Shown: positions 23,125 to 38,705 of the stretch, piece by piece
Layout: every line of letters starts with the position of its first letter
How positions within the stretch are numbered: the stretch's first letter is position 1
Assembly: GCF_019399895.1 (NCBI RefSeq)
Contig: NC_091864.1
Location: 13,122,001 to 13,186,000, forward strand
Direction of reading: 5' to 3'
Origin: Cardiocondyla obscurior
Lineage: Eukaryota; Arthropoda; Insecta; Hymenoptera; Formicidae
Length of the DNA: 64,000 nt
The notes under the pieces: model-generated
Databases searched by the model: none
Told to the model about the DNA's origin: nothing
The model's input: the letters and a program-made list of their open reading frames with translations, nothing else
Position numbers and translations under genes: made by a program

Positions 23125-26100
23125 ATGCTCAGTCCCAAAATGCAAAAAACTGGTGAGTAAATCTTGTTTTTTATTTATTTTGTAAAATAATATTCTCTGT
23201 CAAAAATTAAATTTTTTTTCGTATAACGTAATTAAGCTTGAAATTAACAGCCGCGTATGTTAATAAATGTAAGGGTGTAGAACAAGTTTCAGATTTTTTC
23301 TCAATTCTTCGAAATAATGGAATTCAGGTCGTGTTATAATAGTAATTTTGAACATGCTGTTATGAAATAGAATAAAACCACGCGGTAAAATATTGCAGTG
23401 ATTGTGGATTTGCGTATTTCTATAAAACTCCTCGATTTTATAATCAATATTGCGTAACGTTTAATATCCGAATACGCATTGCTGTTTAATAAAATTGAAA
23501 GATGACAAATAAATGTATTTCATAAATTCTCATTTAGGAATTTATTTAGCTGCTTTTAAGAGATACGACAGGCATTAATCACCATTTGTGTGATCGAAGC
23601 CCACAAAGTGCATTTAATGCATGGTGTACTAAATCAAGAAATAAAATTCGCGGCATAGATTTTCCAATGGCACTTTGTCTTCAGCAGAACAAATAGTATA
23701 TATTATATTACGGGCTTATGTATTAAATATAAAAGCGTGAACATCAAAGGTTTTCATGCACTTCATTCTCGGAACTGTAATATTTGCATCACGAAAGTTT
23801 GTTCTCTCTCATCGAAATTTACTGTGGAGTTCGCTTTTATATAAATCCATTGTTTCCAGGAACATTTTTCCACACCATATCGAGATTAGATATTTCGCTT
23901 TTGTGTAAAGGTATAAAAATACAAATAACAATCAGCACCGCGGTCCCGATTCGCGTTTCCATTCTCGCCGTATCATTTTTTTTTTTTTTTTTTTTCTTTT
24001 TTTCGCGCGGTGTACGTACGACTCGCTGCGAACTTGCGGATACACGAGCAGATACGGATTATGCTAGTTTCCTCGTTTCACGATGAAACTTCGGCCTCGG
24101 TTTCTCCGAACGGAACAAAGTTTCTCAAATGTCGCGTATCTTTGCGTTAAAGTTAAACACGCGATCGCGACAGCTCGCGAGAAACGACCGCTCCATAACG
24201 GCGCGAGTTCCGGCGTTCACGTTCGCGTTGGTCGATCGAGCCAGCTCGCCGCGGCAGTTAAACCGAAGTTACATTCTCGCGGGCTGAACTGGTGACTGTA
24301 TCGCAATCGGAGATTGATATCTAGTCTGGAAGTAGCTGCGATAGCACGCGGAACCGACGCAAACGATTCATTCGCGAGCGTTTAAACTTTCCATTCAACT
24401 CCCGCAGATCGATGGTTGTACAATTTTTCAGTCGCGAATCGCGAGACCGTCCCTACAGGGGTTTAATTTTCTCTCGATTTTTTTTTTTTTAATGGTACGG
24501 TTTCTAGTCGCGGAGATGTTCCACTACGCGTAGAAATATTAATTCATCGTTACGAACAAACGGTGAGACCGTCGCTGTTTATCGCGGTTTATTAATATTT
24601 ACGAGCGATCCGATGCGGCAAACAAGATTTGCCGGTACTTTGAGCGCTAATATTGGAACGGTCGCATAGCAAGATAATTCGATACGTGATTGTGATGCAG
24701 CGTATTGTTGTGTCATGAAATACCGGAGATACATTGCGAGCGCGACTTTGCAATTCGGATGTAATTTTGTGTTTACATATGTTACGCTGATTTGCAAGTG
24801 ACCAAATAGATCTTTGTCCATAATTAATATAATCTCGGAAACATCGCGGTGTAAGAGTAAAAGTCCAAGACGCGCTTTGAACGCAAACTCAAAACTCGTT
24901 GGAAAAAGTGTAATTAATGAGGTAACGTAAATATTTTAATTATTTGCTGCGATATAAGTGAAAATGTTTTTGCATTAAGTTTTTATAAAAATCTTCAAAT
25001 AGATTTTTTTTTTCTTTTTTTTTTTACGCAAACATAACGTTCTCTGTAAAGTTTATTTCGCAAATATATTGAGCGAATTCTCGGGATAACATTTCGCACG
25101 CGTTGAATTCTTTAATATACACGTCCAGATTTGAATAATTGCGTACTACTTTTATTGCTTTATTCACAAAAGCTTCGCGCGTATGATATGTTACAGTGAG
25201 GGTAAATGATTCCCAGCTGATCATGCTCTCAGAGAAAGCACATTACGATCACTCCCTGTCAGGATATTTATACAAGCGGACAGCTGACTCCACCAAGTGG
25301 CAACAACGATGGTTCGTTCTCTATCAGGTCAGTAAATTGTTTGGGTTTGAATTACTGTCATAGATTGTGCACACGTTCCCGAGGCAGAGCGATTCAATTC
25401 GCGTGATTCAATTTGGAGATCTCCGTCTAGAATCAGACACCGGAATTTGTGTTGCAAAATAAATGCTTCTTGCTTTTTCGTTAATCATCAAATCATAAGC
25501 TCCGTTTTTTTTTTTTTTTTTTTTTTTTTTCTGAAAAATCGAACTTTGCGATTAGCATTATTTCTTAATGGCACCGAGTTTAGTAATTTTGCCGAGATTA
25601 ATCGGTAAAGCTCTCCGTAAGAAGTTTACACGACGGAAAAGTTATCTCGAAGTTATCATCGAGTCCGTAGTCGAGGCATTATTTTAAATAAAACGATGCC
25701 ATACTTTAACGCGGAATTTTCAATTATTAATAGCTTTCGAATTAAAATAACGACAATATCGAAGTTTTGCGTTAAACTTGTGCCTCGCACAAAGCATCCT
25801 CTCTTCGATTCTTGGAAACTTCTTCGCTCACGAGGATGCTGTCTACTCGTGGCCTCACAAACTTCGAAAATGAGGCCTCATTAACTGCTACAGCATGTTT
25901 CGCCGGGTAGCCGGCTAGGTAATACAATTAAGGAAAGAACTTACGATATTGTTCGCGACAGATATCTCATTACTTAAAAACACCTATGCCTCAAGAATTC
26001 GGGCGTCCCTTTTTTTTTTCTCCTTTCTCGCCACAGTCCCCTGAGTCAGCGGTAAATCTTCTCGTTATATACTTTCGTGATCATGATGCCGCTCAATTAC

Positions 26101-26170
26101 GACGCAGGCACGAAACTTCTAATTATTTTCTTAAAAGTCGCGTTATCGCATCGCAAATGAGTTTCGAGGT

Positions 26171-26224
<54 letters not shown>

Positions 26225-29200
26225 CTCTCTTCTTTTTTGAAAGAAAAGTTTATTGTCCGATCGTTTAACTAATTTTAGTTTTAAAGAAAAACAATCTACG
26301 AAGTGTCGTGGGATTTGCCACGCGTACTTTACCTATCCGAGCTTAAAGTGACTTACCTATATACTGGAAACCAATAAGTAGGAACGGATAAATACAGAAG
26401 GTATTGCCGTCTTCTTTTCGTTTTTATAGGATTAGATAAATACAGAAATGTACAGCTCCATTTCTTTTTATTTAAATAGGATTTCTGATAAAGTAATAAA
26501 GTGGAATATCTCGTTGTGTTTGCAAAAAGCTCGTCGAGCGAGCGAGGATATCGTCGCGAGTTGAAACTATTGTGCTATAATCAAGTATTTTGACGAGACG
26601 TCTCGAGTAGAGATAACATTGAGCTTGAATTCGCTCACGGACTTGATAAATTTATCTTAAATCTGTGGAAAAAAAAAAAAAAAAGAAAAACGGATGCTCA
26701 CAGCGTAATTTCATGCGAGAGTGCTTTCATTCTTCCGGAAAATACGAGTTCCAAAACGATAACAGTAAATGCAACGAAACTCCCTTTTGTTGCGCTCGGA
26801 AAATTAGGTACATATAATTTCCGAGATACAAGTTAAGTTAATCTAAGTGTCTTTTTTTTCCCCCTTTTATTAGTTTGGCAAATAAATTTGTTTTATAACA
26901 TTTTATTTCTAAGCGCCACGGCTATTGTCGTAAAGGTAACATTGTACATACTTGTCGGCGAATGTGCAGCAGTCCGTTTTGTGATTCTCAATTAATAATT
27001 TTAGCAAATTTCCCGGCGTCGAGTTGACCTGAAATCCGAGCATAGGTAAAACTCTATGAGTATTACAGCTAATTAAAATTTCGTTTGTTTGCCAGATACT
27101 ATTTAAACCGCCGATTACAACGTGACGCTTGTCGATAATGTCATGTCGCGAAATCACAAAAGCGAAATTGTGCGTTTCGAGTTTGTATCGTATAACAGCA
27201 ACGCGAATTTTATCCGAGGGATTATCCGAAACGTAACTGGCTTTATGAAATGAGTGCACGTACAAATGCAATATTCGTTCCGCAAATCTTGCGCCGACAA
27301 CACACGTGTGGCCCCGTAATTTGATTTAATGTAAACCAGACGATATTATTGTTTTGCAGCATTTATTTTCTAATAACGCGCCTAGTATTTGCAAAATACT
27401 CTAGTAGACATAAAATTAAACTGAACGATTTTCAACAATGCGTATTACAAGCCTGTTATTTCGGTAACGGAAGATAAAGGCGCGTTTGGATTAAATTTCG
27501 CGTTAACACACATCGCGCGGAATAAAACGCGTGAGGATAAATTTTAAAACGCATACAGTCTTAATCACAAGTTAAGTTTTAATTACTACGTTCTACCTCC
27601 GAATATCAGTGTACATTTTCACTTTGCAGGCGCAGAAAATGGTTTCGTGTTTTGCGCCGCGCCCGAATAAAGCTACGTCTCAGTAGAAACAGTCAGGCTG
27701 CGGTCAGACATTCTTGTAGGTGGAAAACTAGCAGTGGAAGTTTAAAGAGCGTTATATATTTAAGTTGGCTTAAGTCAATTCGACGAATAAAATTTTCGAG
27801 GCGCAGAGTATTAAAGTAAAATTTTAATGCGAAACTGCGACATGGTTCTATGTATTCAGATACGAAACATTAAATATTATGACATCATTATTTTCCGTGT
27901 CCGCGCTCATATAAAAAAAAAAGAAAAAAAAACCACAGATGTTCATTTTCTCACGTTTCCCTTGTTGTAAAAGAAAAGCGAGCTTTACCATATACGGCTA
28001 TGACGTCTGTTACAGAATCTGCTATTCTATTATGAGAATGAGACCTGTTCACGACCCAGTGGCGTCGTTCTGTTAGAAGGCTGTTATTGCGATCGACTCA
28101 TCACCGCCAAAGGCAAAGAGCCGGATAAACAGGTATGCAATGTGTTGCTTCGGCAAGCGTCTCTCTGTGCAAGAGACGCACCTCTGCACGCGAACAAAGA
28201 ACTTTAGTGTTCTAAGTGTACTATTTTGCTTCCACTTCCGCTTGAATATAACATATATGTTTGCTTTCCACTTTAATATTATAAATGTGCCAGTAGAAAT
28301 TCCGTACGAGCTTATCAAGTTATCGGAGTTGTCGAAGTTTATGAAGTGCATCGCGTCTTTAAGTTCTTTTCTTTTTCTAAAAACATAAATTTACATTTTT
28401 CATAAAACATGAACGAATATTGTTCCAACGTTTTACGTTCCGGGGAAGAGAAATTTTTGCGACATTAATTAAACTTTTTTTTCACTTTTCTCTCTGAAGC
28501 GCCGCAAAAATTGACTCGCATGAACCCGACCGTGTTTCGCTTTTTAAGATATTCAATTGTGCACAGCGTTATTTCGATGTTTCGAAAACCTGTGTAAAAA
28601 CCATAAGTTTTTTTTTGCAACACGCGTATGCACTTTTTTTTTTAGAGATATGAAAATTTTTAAGGCAAACCACGGTTTGTAAATTAAATTTGTTGAAATG
28701 TCGTGATGCGGGCTGAAATTCTCTCTGTTATAAAAAAAAAGCGTTGCAATTAAAATTAAATGTGGTCGTTTAATTTCGAGTCTATTTTTATCCAATATTG
28801 AGCTGGCTTAGTACAGACTATACGATCAAAATTGAATGCATTTACTAGGTGGAATAATTCTTTTTTTTTATATATAAATATAGCAGGAAAATATTTCTAA
28901 TTTATCATTTGAACATCCGCCATTATAAATCTGAAATCATTACGATTAATGGTTATTTTTCGAGCTTTCATGCGTGGATTCTATAAAAGACGAGCATTAC
29001 TGTTAAACTAATGAATTTGAAATCCGCCGGGCAATTAAAGGGTTCATCAACGACATATGGCCGCATGAGATAATAAGGATAGAGAGCGTATCGATTTTCC
29101 CGCAAAGGTCACGTGATGCAGGCCGGCTTTCCCGCTTTTTCTAAAGATAAATCGACCGTTCAGTTATTTTCTTTTAGTCTCCTAGACAAGGAGGAAATTG

Positions 29201-32200
29201 TTTTTTTTTCCTTATCTACTTTTGTCGCAGCCAATAAATCGATTGCACGCGCTTGTTGCGAAAATAATGCGTAACTCCGACGGATACTTTAACAGCCCTG
29301 ACTTTGTCTAACATCGCAATTATCACTGAGCGATACTACAAAGCACATCCAACGTGCCGCTACGATCCGTAGAATTTGTGTTCATTTTTCCTCATATTTC
29401 TAAATCGCAATTTTCAATTTTCAACGATCTAATAATTTTCAATAACGCTTTGACTCGAGGGTTGAGTTAAAAAAAATGAGCTTTGGCACCGTTTAAATTT
29501 TATAAGTCGACCGAATAAATAAAAGTAAAGATGCTAATTTAGTTTTTTTTTTCTTTCCGATCGTAAAGTCGCTAGTCAGAAATCGACGTCGGTTTCGACG
29601 ATGCGCTCGCGTTACGTCACACTCGTTGCAAAAATAACAACACTTCCTTTCACGTCTGAATATACTCATTCCGTTTTACAATTCTATTGTCTATCGGTGG
29701 CGTTGTGAGCCTTCTGCGAGATGTGACGACACGAGATGCCGGTGGGTCCAGTTACGCGCCCTTTTCACGCGGACGTGACGCTCGTCTCCCTGCCTTATCT
29801 TTTTTCCAACGGAGAAACGTGTTTATACTCGGTAAACGTAAATTATTTAAGGACGTCGAACGCCGTTTACGAGTAAAGTGGCATGCGCGTCGCGGGAGAC
29901 TGCAGCGAGGTGAGATTATCCGATACTTCGATACGCCGCGCATTTCTTCCTCATAATAGTCTCGTGCACGGCTAGAGGCCGTCATATCTTAGGAGCGGGC
30001 TTTATTTATATATTAAAGAAAATCCACCGTGTATTTCTGAAGGTATAAGCCAAACGAGACAATACATTTGTTGTACAAGAGCAAAAATCTAATTCGGTAC
30101 AATTGGACGGTTTTTACACGAGACGTTTAGCTGTAAATCTTCGACGTAGCGCGAGCACAAACAAAACCGTCGATTGTTCCGTACGCGTCTACTTTTAATT
30201 TAATACATTTCACGGCACAGGTAGTTGCCAATTCAACAAGTAATCGTCAGTAATTAAAATCACCGGCTACAATAATATTTTGTATTTATTTTTCCTACTC
30301 ATATATGCGTGAAAAAAAAATTATTTCCATATTGTTTGTACGAATTTTACCCTGCACGAGTAACTATTAACTGATGCGTAAAAACCGCACGGATCGAAAA
30401 CTATATAGATATATATTATATAAGGTACATGTAGGTATATGTATATATATATATTACATAACGTGAATATATTTTATGTTACTGGACGAGTGAAAATGTT
30501 TCTCCGTGAAATGTTGTTGGATTTGGCGCGTTTGCAACAACAGGGATACACATACATGAGTGAGAGGATCGTAAAAAATACGGTCCACTGTACTTCCAAT
30601 ATATCGGATTTGTCACGGCGAACGCGGGAATCGGGGGAGACGTATATTTCATTTTCGTTCGAACGGCCTATTAATTGCATATTTGTCCAGAATTACCAAA
30701 TGTTCCCTATAGCTACGACCGCATAATAATTCCATTTGTCGATCACGGTGACAAATAATTATGCAAAACCTCTGAATTAGCATTCCAGGGCCCAGGCTTA
30801 ATCTGGTCCGTGTTCGAGCTATTCCGATGGCGCATTGAATGGACTTTCCATTTCCGACGTACTTTCTCGGCGTAACGCGGGCCGCTTCTATTGCGTTAAG
30901 GCTTCGAGAAAATTATGAAAATGCCCAGTGAAAGGTTTACGAAATGAACGGACCGTTTAAACGGTCCGTGATTCTGACGCGTTGCGATATTAATGTATTA
31001 CCGCGGTTTACGCTTCGAGTGAACCGTGCTTGGGCGTAAACTAATTTCCCTTCCACCGAAAAAGAACGACGGTAATCTGCAAGGTACGCCGGTCACATTT
31101 TCACGTCATTGAAAATTGTTATCATTAATCGTTACAAATTACCAGTTAATTTCAAACGTTAAAATAACTTGGCTGTTATTTAATTAATTCAAATATTGCT
31201 CGGCGAATAAAACTTGCGTGTGACGAAGTCGCATTAACCCTCGACGGTCTCTTGCCTTTTTAATTTTGCTATCGCGACCTTAAGACGCGGATAAATGTGG
31301 ATATTCCTTTCTAGGAGAGCACGTGCTGGAATATTCTATATCTCTGCCGGAGGCAGCTACTCTGGATTCTTTGCATTATCGAACATTGCCATTTGTTGTA
31401 CGGACCATACATTTTTCTTTTGGGAAATGACTGGGTTGCTCGTTATCAAACGTAGAGCTATTTGTCTCGTATTTACCTTCCTTAACAGTAATGGATTTTG
31501 CGATTAACCTCTAATCAGGACAGTCATTGTAATAAGTTTGCGACACGGCGAACAAGAGGAAGTAATCGCGTCTTGATTAATTATTGAAACTGCTTGCGCA
31601 CTAAGCGCTCGAATGTCGCGTATTTAAACAGCGTTCGCTATCGTTTTGTTTTACAAACTTTATTTTTTTAGTCTATTTCCAACAGTGGGATGTTGAATTA
31701 GATTTTGGAAAGTTTAAATAACGGTCTGATAAGAGTTACCGATAGATTACTTTTTCTCCCTGCATCAACGTGCGAGATATTTTTCGCTCGCTTATGGGGT
31801 CAAGGGTGGCGATTTTATATAATGTTGAGCGCGAGAGTTAAATCCGACGTTTCTTAATCGAGCATTCTGCACGCCCGAGCTTCTGCACACTACTCTGCAT
31901 ACAAAAATACCACGGCATTACATTTGATTCTCTAATTGACGCGCAAATAGCGTCAGCCGCTATTTTGTTATTTTCAAGTCACGGCCTCTTCTTCTTTCTC
32001 TTTCTCCCGTCGCGTACTCCTCATTAATATTACATAATCTAAAAATACCACGCCAGTAACTCCGCTAATAAAAGACAATGTCGCCTTTTCACATTCCGTT
32101 TTTCTATCCTCGCGGTATAAACGGGGAGATGTGAAAATTATATTTTCGCGAATAGATAATTGTAAAGTAAGTTTCATGAAAGTTTTAACAATGCTATTTT

Positions 32201-35200
32201 TAAAACCGGTATTTTTTTTAGATTTTATGTTGAAAGAGATCCGCCGGAAACGCCTCCATATCTGACATATCTTTGATAGCTACAATCTGCTTTCATAATC
32301 ATGTGCAAGCTGTATGATTATTATCATCGATGTATGTTCTGACGCTTATCCGCTTACGCGCTCTTGAAGCACGGTAACAGATAATAGATGCCGGAGAATA
32401 TCACAGTAACAACTTCCACCTCCCACATGCCGCTGACTTCTCTAATTAATTGTTTTCTCGTGATAACGCAAGGTAATGTCAGTTCTTTATCTTTATCCAT
32501 TTGCGTCCTTTCCACGATCGCGATCTAATTTACGCACAATGTCGATTTAGTGACGCGACTAAAACATCTCTCCGCATCTCTTTTCTGAGAGTGTTTTTTA
32601 GAAAGTTTTTACGCGAATCCGAAAATAGCAATTGTTCTATTTCATCAAGTGATTCTACGTATTCTCTAAAAGCCTGCAAATTTCAATTTGTTACAGAGCC
32701 TGGAATCGTGTTGTGTTGTTTGACATAGAATTCTGGTATAGAAAGGTTTTTTTTTTTTTTCGTTTTCACGATTCCCAATGTTTGAGCGATCAATTTTTTA
32801 GTGGTCAATATTTGTATTTACTTAAAATATTATATTTGTGCACTGTATCCAAAAGATTTCGATTTTATAAAATGAACTTGTAACTTGAATCGTCGAGTGG
32901 ATCGTTATCATTATATGGGGCTTCGAGTCCACGCATCGGTCGGTCTCATTATTGCGCTTCTAGTTTTAATTCCGGTAGCCGTGTAATTAATTATTTCCCC
33001 ACTGTAATACGCAACAACCAAAGTTCGCTAATTAATGTCGACGTAATTAACATTGGCGCGTTAATGTTAATAATAAAACCGATGATAAATACGGGGCCAA
33101 GGAGTAATCGATAACCGCTATAAAGATACAACGCGATAGAAAGATTAACGCCCCGAAATTATTAAGCGCACAAAGTGTTAGATTTATAGAGGTGCAGTCA
33201 ATTATTTCGCAATTTGAAAGCTAAGAATGCGAAACAGGCTATTAACGCTAAACAAATCAGAGGAAACGATTAAATCGTAGGAAAGACGATAGGTGTGAAA
33301 AACGAGCGAAATTTTCTGTCAGCCACGTGTGCGTTCGTGTTGCGAAAGATTTTCAGATCGTCGAGAAATATGAGAGCAGCGGGCGGGATATCAGAAACCC
33401 GTGTGGAATTGCAATTTTACGCGGGAGACTGCTCCGAGGGTTGTTTCTTCCAACCCTGTGGGACGAAACTTCAAAAATAGATTCCACATGATGATCGGTG
33501 TTCATTCTTCTAGAATTTTTTTGTCCATACAGAACGTAACTATAAAAAATACAAAAAAAAAAAAATTCTCTCCAGCGGAAAGCAGATCGACTGCCCTGCG
33601 GAGCGTCGATTAATTAGATTTAAAATAAAATTTCACTCCGCTGTGTTCCCGGGAAATTAAATTTTAAGTCTAGAACCGGGTATAATGATTCATTGCGTTC
33701 TCTTTTCTTTTTTCTTCTTTTTACCCTTGCTCTTCAACATTTTAGTATTAAGTTTGGATAAAAGCAAAATTTTAAATTTGATTAGAGCGAGTTTCAAGCC
33801 AACATTACTGAAGTTGAAGTCTCGTTGGATTGTTGAGAGCCTGACCATGCTACTTAGGTATAATTACCTGATGGCGACGCGGGGCAATAGCTATGGCAGG
33901 CCGCGACAAATTTGCCCGTTAATTGATTCCAGGAGAGAAGCCCAGTGACAATCGCGCCCGCTCGCTCTCACGGGATCTAAACGTCGAAGTTGCGCGGCAC
34001 CACCGTGATGTGCGCAAAGTGGCGTAAATGTAACGCGTTTCCGATGCATTCGTGGTGCTTTAATTCGACGGGTGCCATGTCGCGCGATGACAATTGAACA
34101 GGCGCTGCGGGAAAAGGGCTCGAAGGGCCTGCAACCAGCTTCCCGATATGCACGCTGCGGCAGTACACAGCGCTGTGATGTGTGCTGCATCGTGAGATTG
34201 CACGGGCCGTTCTCTCACTCCATCGCGGGTTCTTATCGTCAATTCGCGGAGCTGTAACCGCCATCGCGCGCCGATAACTGCCACCCGTAACACCCCGCGT
34301 CTCTCTCCCTCCGTTCCCCCCGAGCTTTCGCCGTGAAATTAAATCTATTCGCGCGAATATATCACGGGAGTTAAATTCAAGCCGCGCCACTGTTACAGGT
34401 TACAGGAAACCAGCTCTACCTCACCGTGTTAGCTAGAGGTCAAGCGTGACTCGAATAGATTTGCGTTTCCCGTCATGTTTCTTTTAAACCGTCAAAGCGC
34501 GTTTGACGAGTATAAATATTTCTCTGGCACGGAAATTGAACCTTGCATGTACGCGCAGCGATCGTATTATGCGAAAGGCGGGTGTACCTTACGTTATTAC
34601 TCGGCTTATCGCCAAATAACGTTTTACAGGTTTCATTTTATTTTACAGAAACGCTAGCTAGAATACGTTCTATAAAAGAAGAATTTTTACGAGGTGTGTA
34701 AAATTCACCGATCTACTATGCATTATAATTTACATTTCAGGATCAGCCATATAAATTAAGTAAAGAACTTTTACTGCTCCAACAGATTTTGCAACTCATA
34801 TCGCATTAGATTGATTCGCGGCTGTGATCGGTTTCGACGTTTCCTCCGCGCGTGAATGACGATTACTTATACCGGTCTAATAAATTTGCAATTATTTTAT
34901 TCGACACCCGATGCTCGCGCGATATTCCGACCGTAGCGAGCTAAATATTGGCAATTCGCGCGAGGTTGTATCAGAGTCAATCAATGGCGCTTCACAATAC
35001 TCTTGAATGAATCCATCACCAACTACGAAGATTAATGGGCAGTCGCCGTCAGAGTAATACACTCTGACCATCCGATACATAACGATGCCATCGAGTACTT
35101 TCGTCCAATCGATCGATTTATATATGCCTTTCGATCGGCCTGTAAATTATTTCTCCTGCATATATTCGAGTGCGCGTACATAAAATTAAACGTACATTGT

Positions 35201-38200
35201 AATTATCAGAAGAAATTTACATGTAAATAAATGGTAACAACTGCTTCGGTAAAAATCAAGTCGCTATTTATGCAATACTTTTAATTTACAAAACTAGTTT
35301 CCTTGAATTTACTGTACCTCGTAAGAACTGGGGGTAACTTTTCCAACTACTCGCTCTCTGGTTAAAAGAGTAACGCAAGCATTACAAGTTCGTAATCATT
35401 ATCGAAGTAAAAAATTCTCGGGAGGTTAATAGAACAACTAAGGATGCTTTTTTTTTTCTTTTTCTTATTGTCGCGATCAAAGCAAAGGGAATAATCAACA
35501 GGAGGAAAACGAAGCCAAAGAGGAAAGTCTATTTCGAGGGGAAAATGTTCCGGATACTAAACTGGGGAAATGCTGAATTTTACATCAGCCGACTGCCGTT
35601 GATGCTATGACTACGCGGATGCTGCATGCACACGCGCGGTACAAGGCTACGGAGTAGGCCGTCGAAAGGGGGTTAGAGGGACACGAAGATGAGAAGGAAA
35701 GAAGGAGAGAGGTAGACAGGGAGGATAGTAGAGGAAAAGGGAAAGAGCGAGCGAGTGAGCGAGCGAGCGAAAGAGAGAGAGAGAGAGAGACTGCACTCGA
35801 GACCGGTGTGGTTTGATCCCGCCTGTTGCTGCGTTGCACATAACATATACATATAAGTACACAGGCACGAAAGCATGATATATACATAAGAAATACATAT
35901 ATGTATACATACAACCTACACATGCCTGCTTCTTCCTCTTCTCTCTCTCTCTCTCCTCTCCCTTTCTCTCTTCCTCCTTTATACATAGATATGCAGGTGA
36001 GCGCCAACCGCCACCACTCATGTCGCCCCACGGCCTTATTCTCACTCTCACGTCCTGCCTCTCTACGGTCGCCGCGCGGCTTTGGGCTCGACGTTGCTGG
36101 TATCACCGCAGCAACCGGCATAGCATCAGAAGGGATGAATCGATTCTGTTTCTAGCTAAAAATAAGCTCCTCATGGAAGCTTACCTCGTGCGAAGCAGCT
36201 TCCACGCTGCTTATCTCGTATCTTTCTTCGCCTTCCGCCCCCTTACGCGTCACCCATCCCCTTCTGATTTTCCTAATTACGTTTTTGCGCGGTACTTATT
36301 TGAAACATGAAATTCAACTTACGCAAGTCTTCTCGTAACATTTAGCGTAATGACACTTTGCGTAGATACGGCTAGCACATTCCGTTCTGACACGCACCGT
36401 TAATTTATCGTCATATCGATTTTAACTATTTCACCGATGGCTTATTTCTAGCTGCAACGTTACTCTTCTTACAATACTCATTATTCGTTATGCAATATTT
36501 AATGTTGCATTATTTTATTGTTAAAATGTTCTACGAATTTAATGAGTTATACACATTTTTTATTGATTCCATTTTTCTTTATAAATTAATTTAATTAATA
36601 CCGTTAATTCAATCTAGTAATAATTTCAATATTTTTACATAAATTTATGTATTTTATTAAATTTAAATTGCATGTATTTTGGCCAAATTATTAATACGTA
36701 TATGTTTTTGTCAGTTGTTAAAAATTATTTTAATACCTCGATTCTATTTTAATGTTTTCAATAATTTATCATAATTGAAATTATTTCTTTTAATTTACCC
36801 TAACCCGGGCAGTAAATAATTTATTGACTTTTCTTTTGCGTCATCCTACTTTCATGTCGTTTTCCCATCATATCAGTATCCGGATCAACTGCAGCCAATA
36901 CTTTCCCCGAGGGACACTAATTTCTGTCTGGAACGGAAATACGTTGTGTTAATAATACATAATGCAAAGGGTCATAGGAGTTACACAATGTGACAGCAGT
37001 AGATGGAACATCCGTCGATCAGTCGAATATTTTAGTAACTACGTACCACTGCTGTAATTATTCATAGTAACTTTGATAGAACTAGAGACCATGGTTTGAG
37101 GGCAATGCGAGAAATGTAGGTCGTAAGTGAGCGTCGAGTTAGAACGAAATAAACCGGGGAAATCTGAGAACAATGTTCTCAGCTCGACAAAGAACTTCGG
37201 TGAAATTTGTCCTTTTTCACATACCCAAAGCTTTGTTTCCTACCAATGTCATATAACTGCAGGACATTCCTTTCCCAACATCCAGTGCATTATACATTAT
37301 TATAACAGCTAACTAACGCTTGGAAACGAAACGCCAGTAACAGCAATTCCCTCTTTTTTTTATTTTATTTTTTTTTTTTTAATATTTCGCTACTTTGAAT
37401 AGACCGAAATTATTTCTAAATTACTCTGATCTACATTTGTTTAATTAAAAATTCGAATTTTTCAATCAAATTCAATCGAGTTACGTATACAATGATACAT
37501 TTTCATCGTTTATATAATCAGCCAATAAATTAACTGTTACACATGTTACAATGACACGAGAGTCATTATAAAAGTTTTTAAGATAAAGTATAAATAGTGA
37601 CTTGCACAATAGACGTTATACATCAAATGGAGAATTTTAATCTCTCTATGAATATGTTAAATAAAGTTCCAGTTCATTTCATCAAACCGTTTTTTTTTTT
37701 TTTTTTCGTATTAATATTTAAACATAATTAAACTTTTTTAAAAAATAAGTAAATTTAATGTAACTTGAGGATCATATTTGCAGAATCGTATACTAAAATG
37801 TATGCTAACGGTACGAGTACATATGATAATTTTATACATTCTGATAATAAAGGTCAAATTACTTACTATATAGTTCAATATTTTGATTATATGTGCACTC
37901 TCTACATTAATATATGCATCTGTAATATGAATCTGTACCTCTCCTCTTTCCTCCCCTTTAAAATACGTTAATTACAAAATAATACCAAAGTGTAAAATAG
38001 TTTGTACTTCATTAATACACGAAGTATTAAATTCAAATGACGATATATATTATTATACGCCACTTCATAATTTATTTTATCATATAAATGTCTTTTGCAT
38101 TAAAATAAAAAGCATTTTGCTATTAACACTCAGGTAAACGTAAAGTGTTATACAATTGTTAGAAAGATTTCTATTAAAACCTTCAGTGGATAATTTTCAA

Positions 38201-38650
38201 AATTGCCCAACTCTACATGCGCCTAGCGCAAAAGCACTCAAGCGGTTAGTTACAAACTGCAAATTATCACGTGGCTTTTTAATCCATTATTAAGAGCCTG
38301 CTTTTTATTCTATTTTTTGTGGTAGCCCCTTTTTCGCTTTACGTTGGAAACCAATTTTCACCGCCAACGACCTACCATCTCGTCAATCTTCTCCACGCAT
38401 TTACACGTACGCACACGTAACCCAACTCGACCCGTATACATATTACTTCAATATGTAATAATGTTTTTATTATTATACATTCGCGTTATGGCCTGCATTA
38501 CAGGAGCGCGTAATTCAATAATTCTCGATTATTCTCGCAAATTGTAATTTCAATTTCTATTACATTTAATTCGAATAAATTGCAATGCAAACACTGCGAG
38601 CTAATAATCAATCGCGTTGATCATTTAGCGCATCGCTTACTATTTATTTG

Positions 38651-38705
<55 letters not shown>

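Larger units (their letters stand above)
25197..28132 (+). other. RasGRF exons 2-3: first half of PH1
   Basis: Exon 2 (25197-25327) gives SGYLYKRTADSTKWQQRWF, the first strands of a PH domain, closely like the vertebrate GYLSKRSSDNTKWQTKWF. Exon 3 (28016-28132) continues with NLLFYYENETCSRPSG and LLEGCYCDR. The 2.7-kb intron between them holds a (TC)n tract at 26175-26219, a 26-base T run at 25505-25530 and no gene. Confidence 0.9.

Noticed and set aside
33891..34390. Overlapping 99-, 137- and 77-aa frames
   Set aside because: Three frames of the same CpG-rich intronic patch, none protein-like, on the opposite strand to RasGRF.
35585..36121. 178-aa and 134-aa minus-strand frames
   Set aside because: Ser/Leu runs come from translating GA/CT repeats.
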